Part shown: piece by piece, positions 23,961 through 34,106 of the stretch
Layout: each line of letters begins with the position of its first letter
Numbering within the stretch: the stretch's first letter is position 1
Source of the DNA: Pholiota molesta
Lineage: Eukaryota; Basidiomycota; Agaricomycetes; Agaricales; Strophariaceae
Length of the DNA stretch: 64,000 nucleotides
NCBI GenBank assembly: GCA_014925825.1
Contig: JACGCK010000189.1
Span: forward strand, 21,765 to 85,764
Direction: 5' to 3'
Made by a program: the position numbers and the translations under genes
Notes under the pieces: generated by a model
Database searches by the model: none
What the model saw: only the letters and a program-made list of their open reading frames with translations
Told to the model about the DNA's origin: nothing

Positions 23961-24337
23961 CGGTTTTTTCCAGCTGAGCGCTAGGGTCGTATGGTGTTAA
24001 TTCTGTGCGACGCGCACGAACCACGGTGGGCAGGGGGCACGGTGGGCATTGGAGATGGCGTGCGACTCGGTGCGAGGGTGCGTTGCGGGCTTGGACTCGG
24101 AGGCAAGAGGGGCATTAAGAGGTAGGTCCACGGACATCGTTCATTTCTGCAACGAGATCAGCTCTGGATACAGGGAGGAACCATGCAGCCCGATGTCTAG
24201 CTATATATATAAGCGCTGACGGCTTGTGCTCGATAAGAATTAAGCCCAGATGATGGAAATATAGATTACAATCTATATACAACTTCTTGTGTGTGCAAAT
24301 TGCAACTCTTGTTGCGGGCAGATAAAAAGCTTTCAAC
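23961..24337. other. 3' flank of NACHT2; nothing recognised
   Basis: Lies between repeat F copy 2 and the stop of the minus-strand NACHT gene. Contains an AT-rich stretch (tatatatat near 24203) and no supported gene. Confidence 0.4.
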
Positions 24338-26322
24338 CTAAGTTACTTGCTCCAGAATTTGCTTGATACGGTCCATGAGGTCAGGGGAATCCCTTTTGGC
24401 ACCGACAGAAGTGAATGAGGGCCAGTACTCCATGTACTCTGCAGCAAATATGTCTACAACATGGTAATATACTTTACCCTGGTCACTAAAATCCTGTGAT
24501 AAGACAGCATCAGTATGTGGAGTACAATTATGGCTTGTGCTGCATACCAGTTGTTTCAAGCATTGAAGGATATCGGGGCCGATGTTATACCAGAGGCTGC
24601 TTTCAAGAAAGGTTTTGCTGTAGAATGTGCAATTGAATTTCATAAATGCGCTATGAAGTCGCTCTGATGCTTTTGCTTTTTCGAGGAGATTTCGGATTGC
24701 CCACAAACGGCCCAGTTCCCGGTTTACTGCAGCCTTCAAATCATTGCCTGACCAGAGCGGATCCAAGATTAGAGGATGCCTCTCGAGGAACCTGCATAAC
24801 AGGTTTGTCCCGTGTTCACCGAGGTCAATGTGATATTGGTCAGAACGGCTTTTGTCGACGAGAAAGTCAGGAAGTGATGCATGGAGGAATTTCAGCTCAG
24901 CCAAGTACAAGGTGGGGGGCTCGCATAGGATGATGGCCGTCAGATCAGCAAAAATGACATCTAGCTCGCCATCCTCAAGCAGAAATATTCTTTGAATATC
25001 CCTGATACTGGTATTTTTGGTAGTAATCACATAACCAATGATATCGAGGACCTTGTCGAGCGCTTCAACCTGTGAGAAGATGTATTCATAGAGTGCATCC
25101 AGATGTGCGAATGGATTCTGGGAGGATGGATCTCGCAAACGGATACCGCGGATGACTTCGAGTCGAAGAGCCGGATTGGCGCGTGGGGATGATAGATATT
25201 TGATTATGATGGATGCGAAGATGAATTGACCAGATGACTTGGATACGATCTCCTCAACAGATGAAACCGGGGGCCAGTCGATCGGGAGGTAGCGTTTGAG
25301 TAAATGTGTCTCATTGATATCACGGAATTTGTCGACAAGGAAGCGTCGGATGTCGTCTGAGGCTTGTTCGATATCGGAATTGTCGAGTGGGAGTGTCAGA
25401 ACGAGATCTGAAACCTCCTTGCGGACGAATGCTGCCTCGATTTGAGGTTCACGGCGGCTGGCAACTAGAAATATGACAGGAGTCGCCCTGGAGCGAACAA
25501 TGGTACCAAGTAGCTCGACAAGCTCAACTTGATGAGCGCGCTCGAGACATTCGTCGAGACCATCGATCATGACAATGAAATAACACTTGAAATGCGCCTG
25601 CAGCCGGAGAAGAGGCTGAATGATGAGCTTCTGGAGCTGAGATTCCAGTGATTCTTCGAAAATGAGCGGGTTGTTCTCGATGATTGCGTATATTTCATCC
25701 TGAACTTGGGCCTCAGGAATCTTCTGGATGAGCTGATAGACGAGCGTCGCAATGAAGGGCGCCATAGAATTCCGAGTAGGATCCGTCCGATAGAAGAAAA
25801 AGCTGGCAAGCGGAATTTGGGCCTTCTCACAGAGCTCTGCAACAGACTGCATGATGGCGGATTTCCCTCCGCCTGCGGCGCCATGCATCCACATAATCCA
25901 CATTTGGCGGACGAGGAAATCCATAAGGATCCAGTCGTAGATCTGCTTCTGGATGGCTACACGGGTCTCTGGGTGGCATCTGGGAGGATCGACACGATGG
26001 ATGGAGCTATGGAATGCAGAGGTAGCGACACGCTTTTCTAAGAGCTTGAGTCCTGCTGGCAATATTAACACTGAGATGAGAAAACACCCTATCTTGTTCT
26101 CAAAGGGCACATACATCTTATCCGTTTGCTCGAGGTGTCGTTGTGGTTGTGAAATTCATTCACAACATTGACTGGCCCTCCCCCATATGAAATGCTCGGA
26201 TTGTGCTGGTGAATACCACCGCTGAATGAAGTATTGCTCACGTTGACTGGGCCGCTCCCAATCGAAATGCCGCTATGATTTATGTTGTCAAATCTCATGG
26301 ATTCGGATAGAGAATGGCCCAT
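24338..26322 (-). CDS. NACHT-domain NTPase (NLR-like) with duplicated N-terminal motif
   Basis: Second NACHT protein, about 646 residues. Inferred exons, read on the minus strand, are 26322-26115 and 26070-24338, split by a 44-nt intron (gtatgt...ctcag) whose removal keeps the frame. The N-terminal ~69 residues hold a 12-residue motif twice (ISIGSGPVNVSN and ISYGGGPVNVVN). Then come HRVDPPRCHPETRVAI (family linker), Walker A GAAGGGKS (about 133-140) and Walker B IDGLDE (about 238-243). An FLHASLPDFL motif downstream matches FHHASLSDFL in the 8388 gene. The protein ends shortly after a QCLKQLV segment; the first NACHT gene has an intron at the equivalent point. Further exons upstream of 26322 are possible: a gtaagt donor lies near 26406. 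No frameshift seen. Confidence 0.87.
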
Positions 26323-26404
26323 TGGCGACCATGCCGATGGGACGTGTGGCTCTTCCTATTATTTCTGGATTAAATAAAGCACATAGTTTCCCCGGAATTC
26401 AGAC

Positions 26405-26638
26405 TTACGTCTTGATTGTTACTGACTGCTGCGCGATGATTAAGATGGTCGGAGGAGCTTGACTGCGTGGTTCGCGTGTGAGGCTGGATCGTTCTCTTGC
26501 GCACTTGGGACTCACATCGGTAACCCAATTCTCAGCGACTGTCTTACTAGTGTCAACATCTCCAACATCTTGCCAATCCCTTGGGTCTTGTCTATGTGCA
26601 CTTTGACGCTGCCGGGTTTTCAGAGTCAGTCGCACCAA
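26405..26638 (-). other. Possible upstream exon of NACHT2
   Basis: On the minus strand an open stretch ends at a strong donor (gtaagtctg, near 26406), and an acceptor (aataatag) lies just before the NACHT2 ATG. Further up another intron-like segment (gtgagtccg...atatag, about 26750-26800) leads into this stretch. It could be 5' untranslated or an extra N-terminal exon. No domain recognised. Confidence 0.35.
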
Positions 26639-26809
26639 CTTTGCAGCCTTATAAGCTTGGCCAGCTCACTTCAGGGTTTCTCTCTTCGTTCGATGCCATG
26701 TGTTCTGTTTCGCTAGAAATGCGCTCTCGATCTGAGCATACAGGTGCTGGCTATATACAATTTGATTTAGCTAACAATAATTGTGCGCAATACGGACTCA
26801 CCGTTGAGC

Positions 26810-27690
26810 CATTGTCCCTGCCCACCGGACGCTTCAATTCTAGCGCATCAGCCAATGAACCTTGTCTATATTCGCACTACTCACCTCATCGCCAGCTACG
26901 TGGGTACCTCTCCTGCTTCCTTCACCAGGAGAATCCGACCTGCTGTCATAAATTCTATCCCCTGGATGCGGACCAGGCGCAATCAGCACATCGGGCTGTT
27001 GTACTCCTGCATCAGTACGAGTGCACCTGATACCCGTAACCCTTCCAATAAACGGTACTCACGAGAGCATTTTTCTCTGGTGGATGTCCTGCACGTGGGG
27101 ACTCCCTTCCGAATATCGTCTTGATCTTGATCTTGTTGAAGATTTTCGTACGGCGGCCCATTGAATTTAGGCTATGTGTAGTAGATCGTGTATAGATGTT
27201 GTAGAAGAAAGTGGCAGAAGTGATTAAAGTTTATACGGGGCTGTAGGACACCTCACATCGGCGCTGCAAGGCGCCGCTCAGTCCCAATTGCAACAGCCAT
27301 CAGGTTGTTCCATAACGGATGTCCTCTGATTGACATGTATTCACACCTGGGAAGTGTGGTTTATTATTGTATACCTGTTGAATACATATACTTCTACCAG
27401 TGGTTCAGAAATGATTCGACTCAATGGATGTTATGTACAGGATTTGAGTAAGACGCGATCAAGTAACCACCACGGGGAAGAGATGAGAACGTTGAGTACG
27501 CCCTTGTTGTGCAAACTGGACGTTGCGCAACAGTTGCGCTATAAATATATATCGCAGCCGGCTCGCCTTTACGATGCTTGGGCCAGGGTGAGAGTATTTT
27601 ATAATAATAATGGGCGGACGCGTGTGCCTGTCATTGACACCCAATACTTACTAGAACAACGCTGCGAATCTACGGGCGCGCCCGAGCAGG
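26810..27690. other. No gene recognised
   Basis: Open frames at 26581-27124 and 27330-27776 on + show no family features. Some intron-like GT-AG segments occur on the minus strand. Confidence 0.3.
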
Positions 27691-27699
27691 TAGGCCTAT

Positions 27700-28055
27700 C
27701 ACTTGACCACCGCGACCAAATTCAGAAAGCTCTGCGGAGTCTGCGCGATATTGAAGTTTCCCCCCTTCGAGACTGAAGCTCGTGCCCCGCGTGAAGACGC
27801 AGTTGTGTTCGCTATCACGAGGCAAGGTCAGTGGACGGAACTATAGAAAATGGAGGCGCAAACAACTCACGATGCGTACCAAAGCGTGAACCCTGGCGCC
27901 GCCAGCACCGAGACCAGCCCGCCGTCGGCCAGGAAGGCGTGCGTGCCGGAGAAGTCGCCACAGAGGCCGAGCGTGGCGGGGGTGATGGATGTGCTGAAGC
28001 AGTTTCCTGTGGCATTGCGCCCGTCGCAGAGGGCGGATGTGGCAATGCCGGGCAC
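27700..28055 (-). CDS. Fragment of a small Cys-containing protein gene (at least two exons)
   Basis: On the minus strand, codons from about 28055 give VPGIATSALCDGRN, then ATGNCF, LGLCGDF and GGLVSVLAAPGFTLW. The exon ends near 27865 at a donor (gtgagttg). An acceptor ~55 nt on (gtgatag) continues with EHNCVFTRGTSF and SLEGGKLQYR. The even spacing of Gly and Cys and the beta-strand-like pattern look like a small secreted beta-rich protein. I could not identify a family, a start codon or a signal peptide, and upstream exons (possibly 28140-28310) are uncertain. A decayed gene is equally possible. Confidence 0.35.
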
Positions 28056-28309
28056 GTCGCGCGGGGTCTACCGTACGAAGCGTCAGTCCTGTACATGATG
28101 CCCAAGACAACGAAATGGTGTTGTATATGGGGTGGACGAGGGGAAAGGGCTTACATCCTGTCTTTGCGTAGAAACAACGTAGAACAGCCAGCAAGGTACA
28201 GCTCTGTTTCGACTAGAAGACGGCAAGCATAGAAAATTAGGGAAACTGATGTTTGCCCAGTAATCATACTTGAAGTCGAAACGCGAATGGGAGACGTACG
28301 CGACAGGCA

Positions 28310-28900
28310 TATCTGTTGTGCCAATCTATTGATGACGAGTTTAAGATAAGTGACCGCGCAGGGAATGTCACAGCCTGCGCGGAGAAGAGGCACACCGCGG
28401 CGCGCCGCGCGCGTCAGCGGTGGGTGAGCGTTTTGCTGACATTGCCGACGATGTCGATGTCGAGTTATACGAGAGAAAAGTCAGGGGAAATGCCGCATAC
28501 GGTGCAATTGGAGTGCTTTGCGAGCTGCGCTGCTCCGCCTTTCGTCGATGATAAACGCGCCGTGGCTGCGTTTCACGTCCTCGATGGACATCTGTGGCAG
28601 TGTGTTAGCGAAGGCACTAGCTTATAGGGCGCGCAAGTGACGCACCTGTTCGCCTCCTTCCTAGACTTCTGCATGCTGCTTACTGAAAACCCTGGAATCA
28701 AAGAGACCAGTCCACGCTCCTATGGCGATGTGTGCGCTTCTGTCGCCCGATATGTGTATGTGCTGAGGTGAAAACGATGCGCTTTGGTGTCCAAGTGTCG
28801 CTCAGCGGCTAGAGGGGTGGGTGGGAAAAAAGGGCGTTAGTTTACACACAAGACTGAAGGAGGAAGGCGGTGCGATGGGCGTAATGATGGTATTGGGACA
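28310..28900. other. No gene recognised
   Basis: No motif or repeat copy seen. A GC-rich palindromic run (ccgcggcgcgccgcgcgcg) lies near 28397. Confidence 0.3.
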
Positions 28901-28919
28901 GAGTCGGTATGAGTCTCAA

Positions 28920-29315
28920 TGGGCCTGATCAGGGCTGCAAGCGTCTTTTCCTGCCGAAGACATGAGGATTAAAAAAGGGGATGGTCAGGCTGACTGTGGG
29001 GGTTGTGATAGACATAGTTCGGGCTGGATCGCCGGTGAATGTGTCGGAGTATATCGGGATGCTCCATCCGAACCCAACGATCCTAGACCTTGCCCAACTC
29101 CAGGAAGCTCGAGCCTCAACGGCAAACTCACATTCCCCAACACATCTACCGGGCCAACTCCACTCAGCGTCAGGTACCTTCGAGATCCCTAGTGCGCTCA
29201 CAGCCAGCACCAACTCCTCCGCATCCAGACCGTCACCCGCGCCGCAGCGCGAGCTTCGCAAGGCACGAAGAACCTGCCGAGGGTCGTGGTGGCGTTGGTG
29301 TGTGTGTGGACTCAT
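28920..29315 (-). repeat. Repeat family G, copy 2
   Basis: Copy of 16289-16560, including the gtcttttcctgccga stretch and the following Thr-rich minus-strand frame start. The minus-strand frame is open further upstream here (to 29315). It sits directly before repeat F copy 3. Confidence 0.5.
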
Positions 29316-29454
29316 CGATGCCAGCGCCGGTGAGCGACCCAGTCCAGTTGCTCAGCATCCTGATAATCCTGGGGGAGGGGTGCGTTGGTTAGTATTTTCG
29401 GGGTAAAGAGTATGACATCTCCAGGTGGGATACCTGCATCGGGCCACCGATTGC

Positions 29455-30030
29455 CCATAACTCCAGCGCGGATGGGTGTCCGTCACCTACAAATGGTAGC
29501 ATCAACGCTCCTAGCGCTCAGCCGGGGAAATCGTCCTCTGAGCAGCCAGCATTTGAAACGAGCGGCGAGTCCTCTATGTTGTACTGTTGTGTTGGCGACT
29601 GTGCCGGTGCGAGTTGTGCCAGGTAGCGTTTTTTGAGTGATGTAGGGATAGAGGCCATAGAGAAACGAATTAATGAAGTAAGAACAGATGATGGAGGCGC
29701 GTCACGGTCGCGCGACGCGTTGTGTCACATATAATCACGCCCCCTCACGCGTCTGGAAGTGCCCGGCCCGGGCCTGGTAACTTTTTCTTCCACGCACGCA
29801 TCTTCTTCAACTTCAATCACATCCTCAACGTTCAACTGTAGCATTCGACCCATCGCCTCACATGCCCTGGAACGGGTCGACGCCGAACAAAAGCGCACCG
29901 CAGGTGAGTCCTACCTTCGACAAACGACTTGAGCTCACGCCTGGGCTCGTCGTTTGTTATCTTCCTGTTGTTCAATATACTGACCAGATCTTGCCCCCCT
30001 CCCCAAGGATCTAAGCGGATGGCCAACCTC
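29455..30030 (+). repeat. Repeat family F, copy 3
   Basis: Direct copy of 6215-6970 with an internal deletion. The stretch between the cattcgacccatcgcc and gccgaacaaaagcgc landmarks is shortened, so the putative exon here is truncated. Confidence 0.55.
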
Positions 30031-30722
30031 CAACGCCGCCTATGAATTGGACCACAGGCTGCACCCCAGAACTTAGGAACATGCCGCAGAACAGGCGTAT
30101 TTGAACTCGTCAACCTGTCATGTATTCATTTTGCCCAGTTGAGTTTTGACTCTTGCAATGGAGTCTTCGCCTTTATTTATTGTGAGCGCGCTGCAGATCT
30201 GCATGCTCACTGCCGATGTTCTAGATATTTACGACGTGTACACTCTACAAAAGCGTCAGCAAACGCGCGGTTGTTCGTTCAGGGAATCGGATACTGCGTG
30301 GAGGCCATACCTATATATCAATATGTCCTATCAGATCAGCGCCTCTTTCGACCCTAGTCGAAGAGTCCGACACTTATGATTGGGTAGTGACCTCCAACGC
30401 TCTTGCCTCCTCATTCCAAAACATGAGGGTACAACCGCGCCGCAGTTGACAAAAAAAAAGAAGTGGACAGAGCGTAACTTGCACAGTAGATCCGTCATAT
30501 GACGCCGTCTGCCTCGCCAGTCTCGTTTCACCTTACTCGAACTATGCAATCTGCTCAATCCTGTTGGGCGTTCGGCGGTGCGCGATACTTACCGAGAATC
30601 GATGGGATCGACAATATGCGTCTCGTCCAGGTCATTGGGCAGACCATTGGCTTCACCGGCGTGTGGGCGAAATTCTCCGGCGCTGATCTTCGGGAAAACG
30701 GGGCCTTGTCTGGCTCAAGTTC
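30031..30722. other. Flank of transposon insertion; gene uncertain
   Basis: A strong minus-strand donor (ctcgGTAAGTATC, about 30584-30596) bounds a minus-strand frame that is open to the transposon insertion site and stays open across the reconstructed empty site. This may be a disrupted exon, but I recognise no product and the opposite frame is also open. Confidence 0.3.
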
Positions 30723-30731
30723 AGCCCATCG
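30723..30731. repeat. 9-bp target-site duplication, left
   Basis: AGCCCATCG, directly before the left terminal repeat (TAGTCTCGC). An identical copy directly follows the right terminal repeat at 36862-36870. Confidence 0.9.
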
Positions 30732-30855
30732 TAGTCTCGCTAGCCAGACGTTGTTTCCAAATTGGGTATCTGCTTCAGAAATCGCGACCGATCAATAAAA
30801 TTGATGGCACGAGATACCCCCACAACGTCTGGTGCAGTTGGATGGCCGGACCACC
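30732..30855. repeat. Left terminal inverted repeat
   Basis: Pairs with 36737-36861. Identity is near-complete at the outer 24 bp and high in the inner block (cacaacgtctggtgcagttgg). The middle is more divergent. It contains its own inverted repeat: CCAGACGTTGT at 30744-30754 and ACAACGTCTGG at 30822-30832, with GGGTATC and GATACCC nested inside. Confidence 0.92.
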
Positions 30856-31183
30856 GGTGGTCACAGATACGTGATATTGTCACGCCATTCATCCACGTGC
30901 GCAGTGGGCGCCTACCATAGCCCTACCTACCTCTGTCTGTGATATTGCTCGAGTACTGACTCGTTAAACTACCAAAGGACAATAGAAAATCAATCCAGAT
31001 AACATGTATATTTTTTTTCCAAAAGTCCATATTAAATAACAGGCAATTATCAGGTTTTAAACCTGCTAAGAAGAATTGAGTCAAACTGTAAGGCTTCGGA
31101 ATAAAAATGAAACACTTGAGATTGGTGGACAGTGCTGCCTTGTTAGACATTTTGGAAAATTTATTTTGCATCTACTCATCATC

Positions 31184-34023
31184 ATGAACATCTTCGACAC
31201 TCGAGATATTGACGGAAACGAGTCTGAGGAGGAATACTCTAGTTCTGCTAGCTCAGACTCCGAAGACATACCAATCAGGTCATCTGCAAACGAAGAAGCC
31301 AATATTCTGGAGACGGAATCAGAACCAACCAATACATATTCACCTCTACAAGCCAAGATCAAGCTAGCATTGAACTATTTCGACTCCATTCATCTGAAGG
31401 TTGACGAGTTTCTTGATGGTATAAGTTGGGGAGATGAGGCATGTGTACGTGATGCAAAAATTCGAGTCGAAAGGACGGTCTTTTTCCAGTCACCGAAGCT
31501 TCTATCTATTCTTCAGCGTTGGGCTGTTCCTCCGAGACAGAAAGGTTCAAGCCATGCACGTCCAATAGGTGGCTCCATTGTCATGAATGAATTTGCTCTT
31601 ACACACATTTGTCAAGTCATAAACAAAGAGCTCGAAGACATCTCCAACTTCCTCAAATCACCAACCTCCATTGATATCGATAAGAAGACCTTGACGGACA
31701 CATCTTTCGAAAGCCTTGTCAATAATATGCAGTCTACAACACCAGTCTTGTGGAAATTACTTAGCTCAATTGCCTATCGTGACGGCCAGCAACAGAAAAA
31801 CAAGCGTAAAACATCTCGAAAGGTTCGTTAACAATTTTAATCATGAGTTACAAAACTAAAGACTTAACTTCTAGATTATAGTCATCATCATTGCGATGTT
31901 ATCTTATTCACGTTCCCATCATCGCAATCGCTTTCAGAAACTACTTGCTATATATCTAAAGTTCAAGGGTATATCAGCGAAGGGATTTGATACACTGCAT
32001 GCAATGGGACTCACTATGAGCCATAAATGGACATGTGATGCCATTGAAAGGATATCTGATCACTGTTTGGGGGAAGTTCGGGAGATGATAGGCACGGTTC
32101 CAGCATTTATTTCATATGATAACATGCAGGTTCCGTTTAGAGTCTTCTCACAACGACTTGACAACAAAGACGAGTTTGGTGATGGGACCGCGGCGACGGT
32201 GTATTTCAAGCATGACGCAAAACCATTGATGAAAGATGCCAATGAAAAACTTCGTCAACAACGAGCACTTGGCCAGCAAAATCCACTTACCGAATGGGAG
32301 ATAATGGACTTGGCGATGAAGACCTATCCCCATATCGAGACATATTCTGAATACTATATCTTGCGATTCCTTCTTGATGCTCCAGATTTTAATCTCAAGA
32401 CGTACGGCGCAAGAAACAGCGAGCACTTCAAGCCCCCTGCACCAATCTATGCTCTTCCCTGTGGCGAAAAACATCGGACCCTCCAGTACCTGCTAGGTAC
32501 AGTCAATATTCCCGAGGCAAGCTACGAAAACAATGAGAAACTCATCAAGCAGTGGCTGGATCAATTAGGGTGGAATAGTCCTGAAGAGCAGCAAAAAACA
32601 GGCATTGAACGCATAGTTGCTTGGTGTGGAGATCAACTCACCATGGATCGTCTTCGGGGCCTATTCAAGTACCATGCTGAGGACTTGAATCCATTTGAAC
32701 GACTTGACTATACTGTCCTTGTGTTTGGGTGGTTACATTGTCAAATGGCGTTTGCAAACTCACTTTACAAGCAGTACTTTGGAACAACCCAAGGGCGAGG
32801 CCTTCATCAAGCATTTGTTCTTCTCGAAAAGAAGGGTCTGACCAAGCTTCAAACCAAAGGACCATTTCACCATGACCTCGAAGAAGCTCTTTATGAAGTC
32901 GCAGAAGCACATTTCCGAGAAGACTGGTTGGAGGTGACAAAGACTACAAGCTTGTCAGAGCTTCGAAAATATACTCCCGCAGAGCTTCGGAGCTTTGCGA
33001 AAACGATGGTTCGCAGACGCGCTTCAACGGAAGCACTGAATCAGATGGATAGAGATCCTGAAAAACGAGATGAGCAGCTTCGTCAAATCATAATGTGGAA
33101 CCGTGACATACTGCAATACATCATCCTTGACCACGCTTTAAGTGATGGTGACGTTGGAGTTGTGGAAAACATGTTACCTCACCTATTCTTCCGTTTCCAG
33201 GGTGGAGGGAATGGTAAATATGCCGGTGAAATCCTTGAACTTCTTCAGGGCTTGCATCGTGAATGGAATCCTGAAGTTCGGTAAGTAATTGCTTCTGGTA
33301 CCCAAATAGTTACTTACTCCTTTAATAAGGGATTTTGTTCGTCAACATTGCTGGTTGATTAATTCCACTGGAAGGCCACATATGTTCTGTCCAGTCGATA
33401 AGGCCCAAGAACACAACATCAAAGATATGAAAGTAACGTACCGCTCGGAAGGCCCCAACATCAAGTGGGATTACTTCAAAAAACTCCATCCTGCAATTCC
33501 TCTCATCCGGATAGTAACTGATCATATCGAGCAAGAATTTGGTACCTATAAGCGTGGTAAAAAGCATACGGTACCAAAGCGAGAACAGGATATCATATTC
33601 CTCCAGAAATCGTATCACGAGTGTGGCTATCACACTTATATGCCAGGCCGAAACATTGAAAGAAAAGAGGACAAAGCTCAAGATCTTATAGAAAAGGGGA
33701 TTGAGAAACTACATAGTGGTAAGGTGTTATCGAAATGGGACCATCAGCGAAGATTCGAACGCTCCACCATCGAAGACTGGGGCATGGATTCATCAGATGT
33801 TGAGCACGAAGCAGGCTCAACTGCCGATCCTAGCAGTGTAGATGCAAGCGATGGAAGTGGAGGCAGCATGGAACGAGTAGCCATACGTGGTTTAGGCCGT
33901 GGTCGTGGTGGTGGTGGACACAGTGTCGGAAGTGACGACGATGGAATGGATAATGGTGATGGTGGTGACGGAACAGATACAGGCAGCGGCGGAAGTGGTG
34001 ATGAAGATCCAGGTGGCTTTTGA
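31184..34023 (+). CDS. DUF6589-domain protein, candidate transposase
   Basis: About 912 residues from inferred exons 31184-31822, 31875-33280 and 33330-34023; all three join in frame. The start is the first ATG of the open frame (MNIFDTRDIDG). The N-terminus is acidic and Ser-rich. The central part carries signatures I associate with Pfam DUF6589: FISYDNMQVPFRV (D near 295), AWCGDQLTMDRLRGL (D near 466), GPFHHDLEEALY, and DVGVVENMLPHLFFRFQGGG (E near 644). The order D...D...E with a conserved G-D-Q recalls RNase-H-fold DDE nucleases; this is inference. Two thirds along is CPVDKAQEHNIKD. The C-terminus is Gly/Asp-rich with GRGRGGGG, RGG-like. Location inside the inverted repeats, opposite a helicase, supports a mobilisation role. 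Confidence 0.85.
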
Positions 34024-34106
34024 CGTGTACGAGGTCTTGCCTGTGGTCGTGGATGTGACAATGGTGTTGGCAGCTAGACGAGACGAGAGATGAATCAATA
34101 ATTATT
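34024..34106. other. Convergent intergenic region of the transposon
   Basis: Only 83 bp separate the stop of the DUF6589 gene (+) from the stop of the helicase gene (-). The two transcripts must share or overlap their 3' processing signals; an aataattattttat stretch lies at 34096-34110. Confidence 0.7.
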
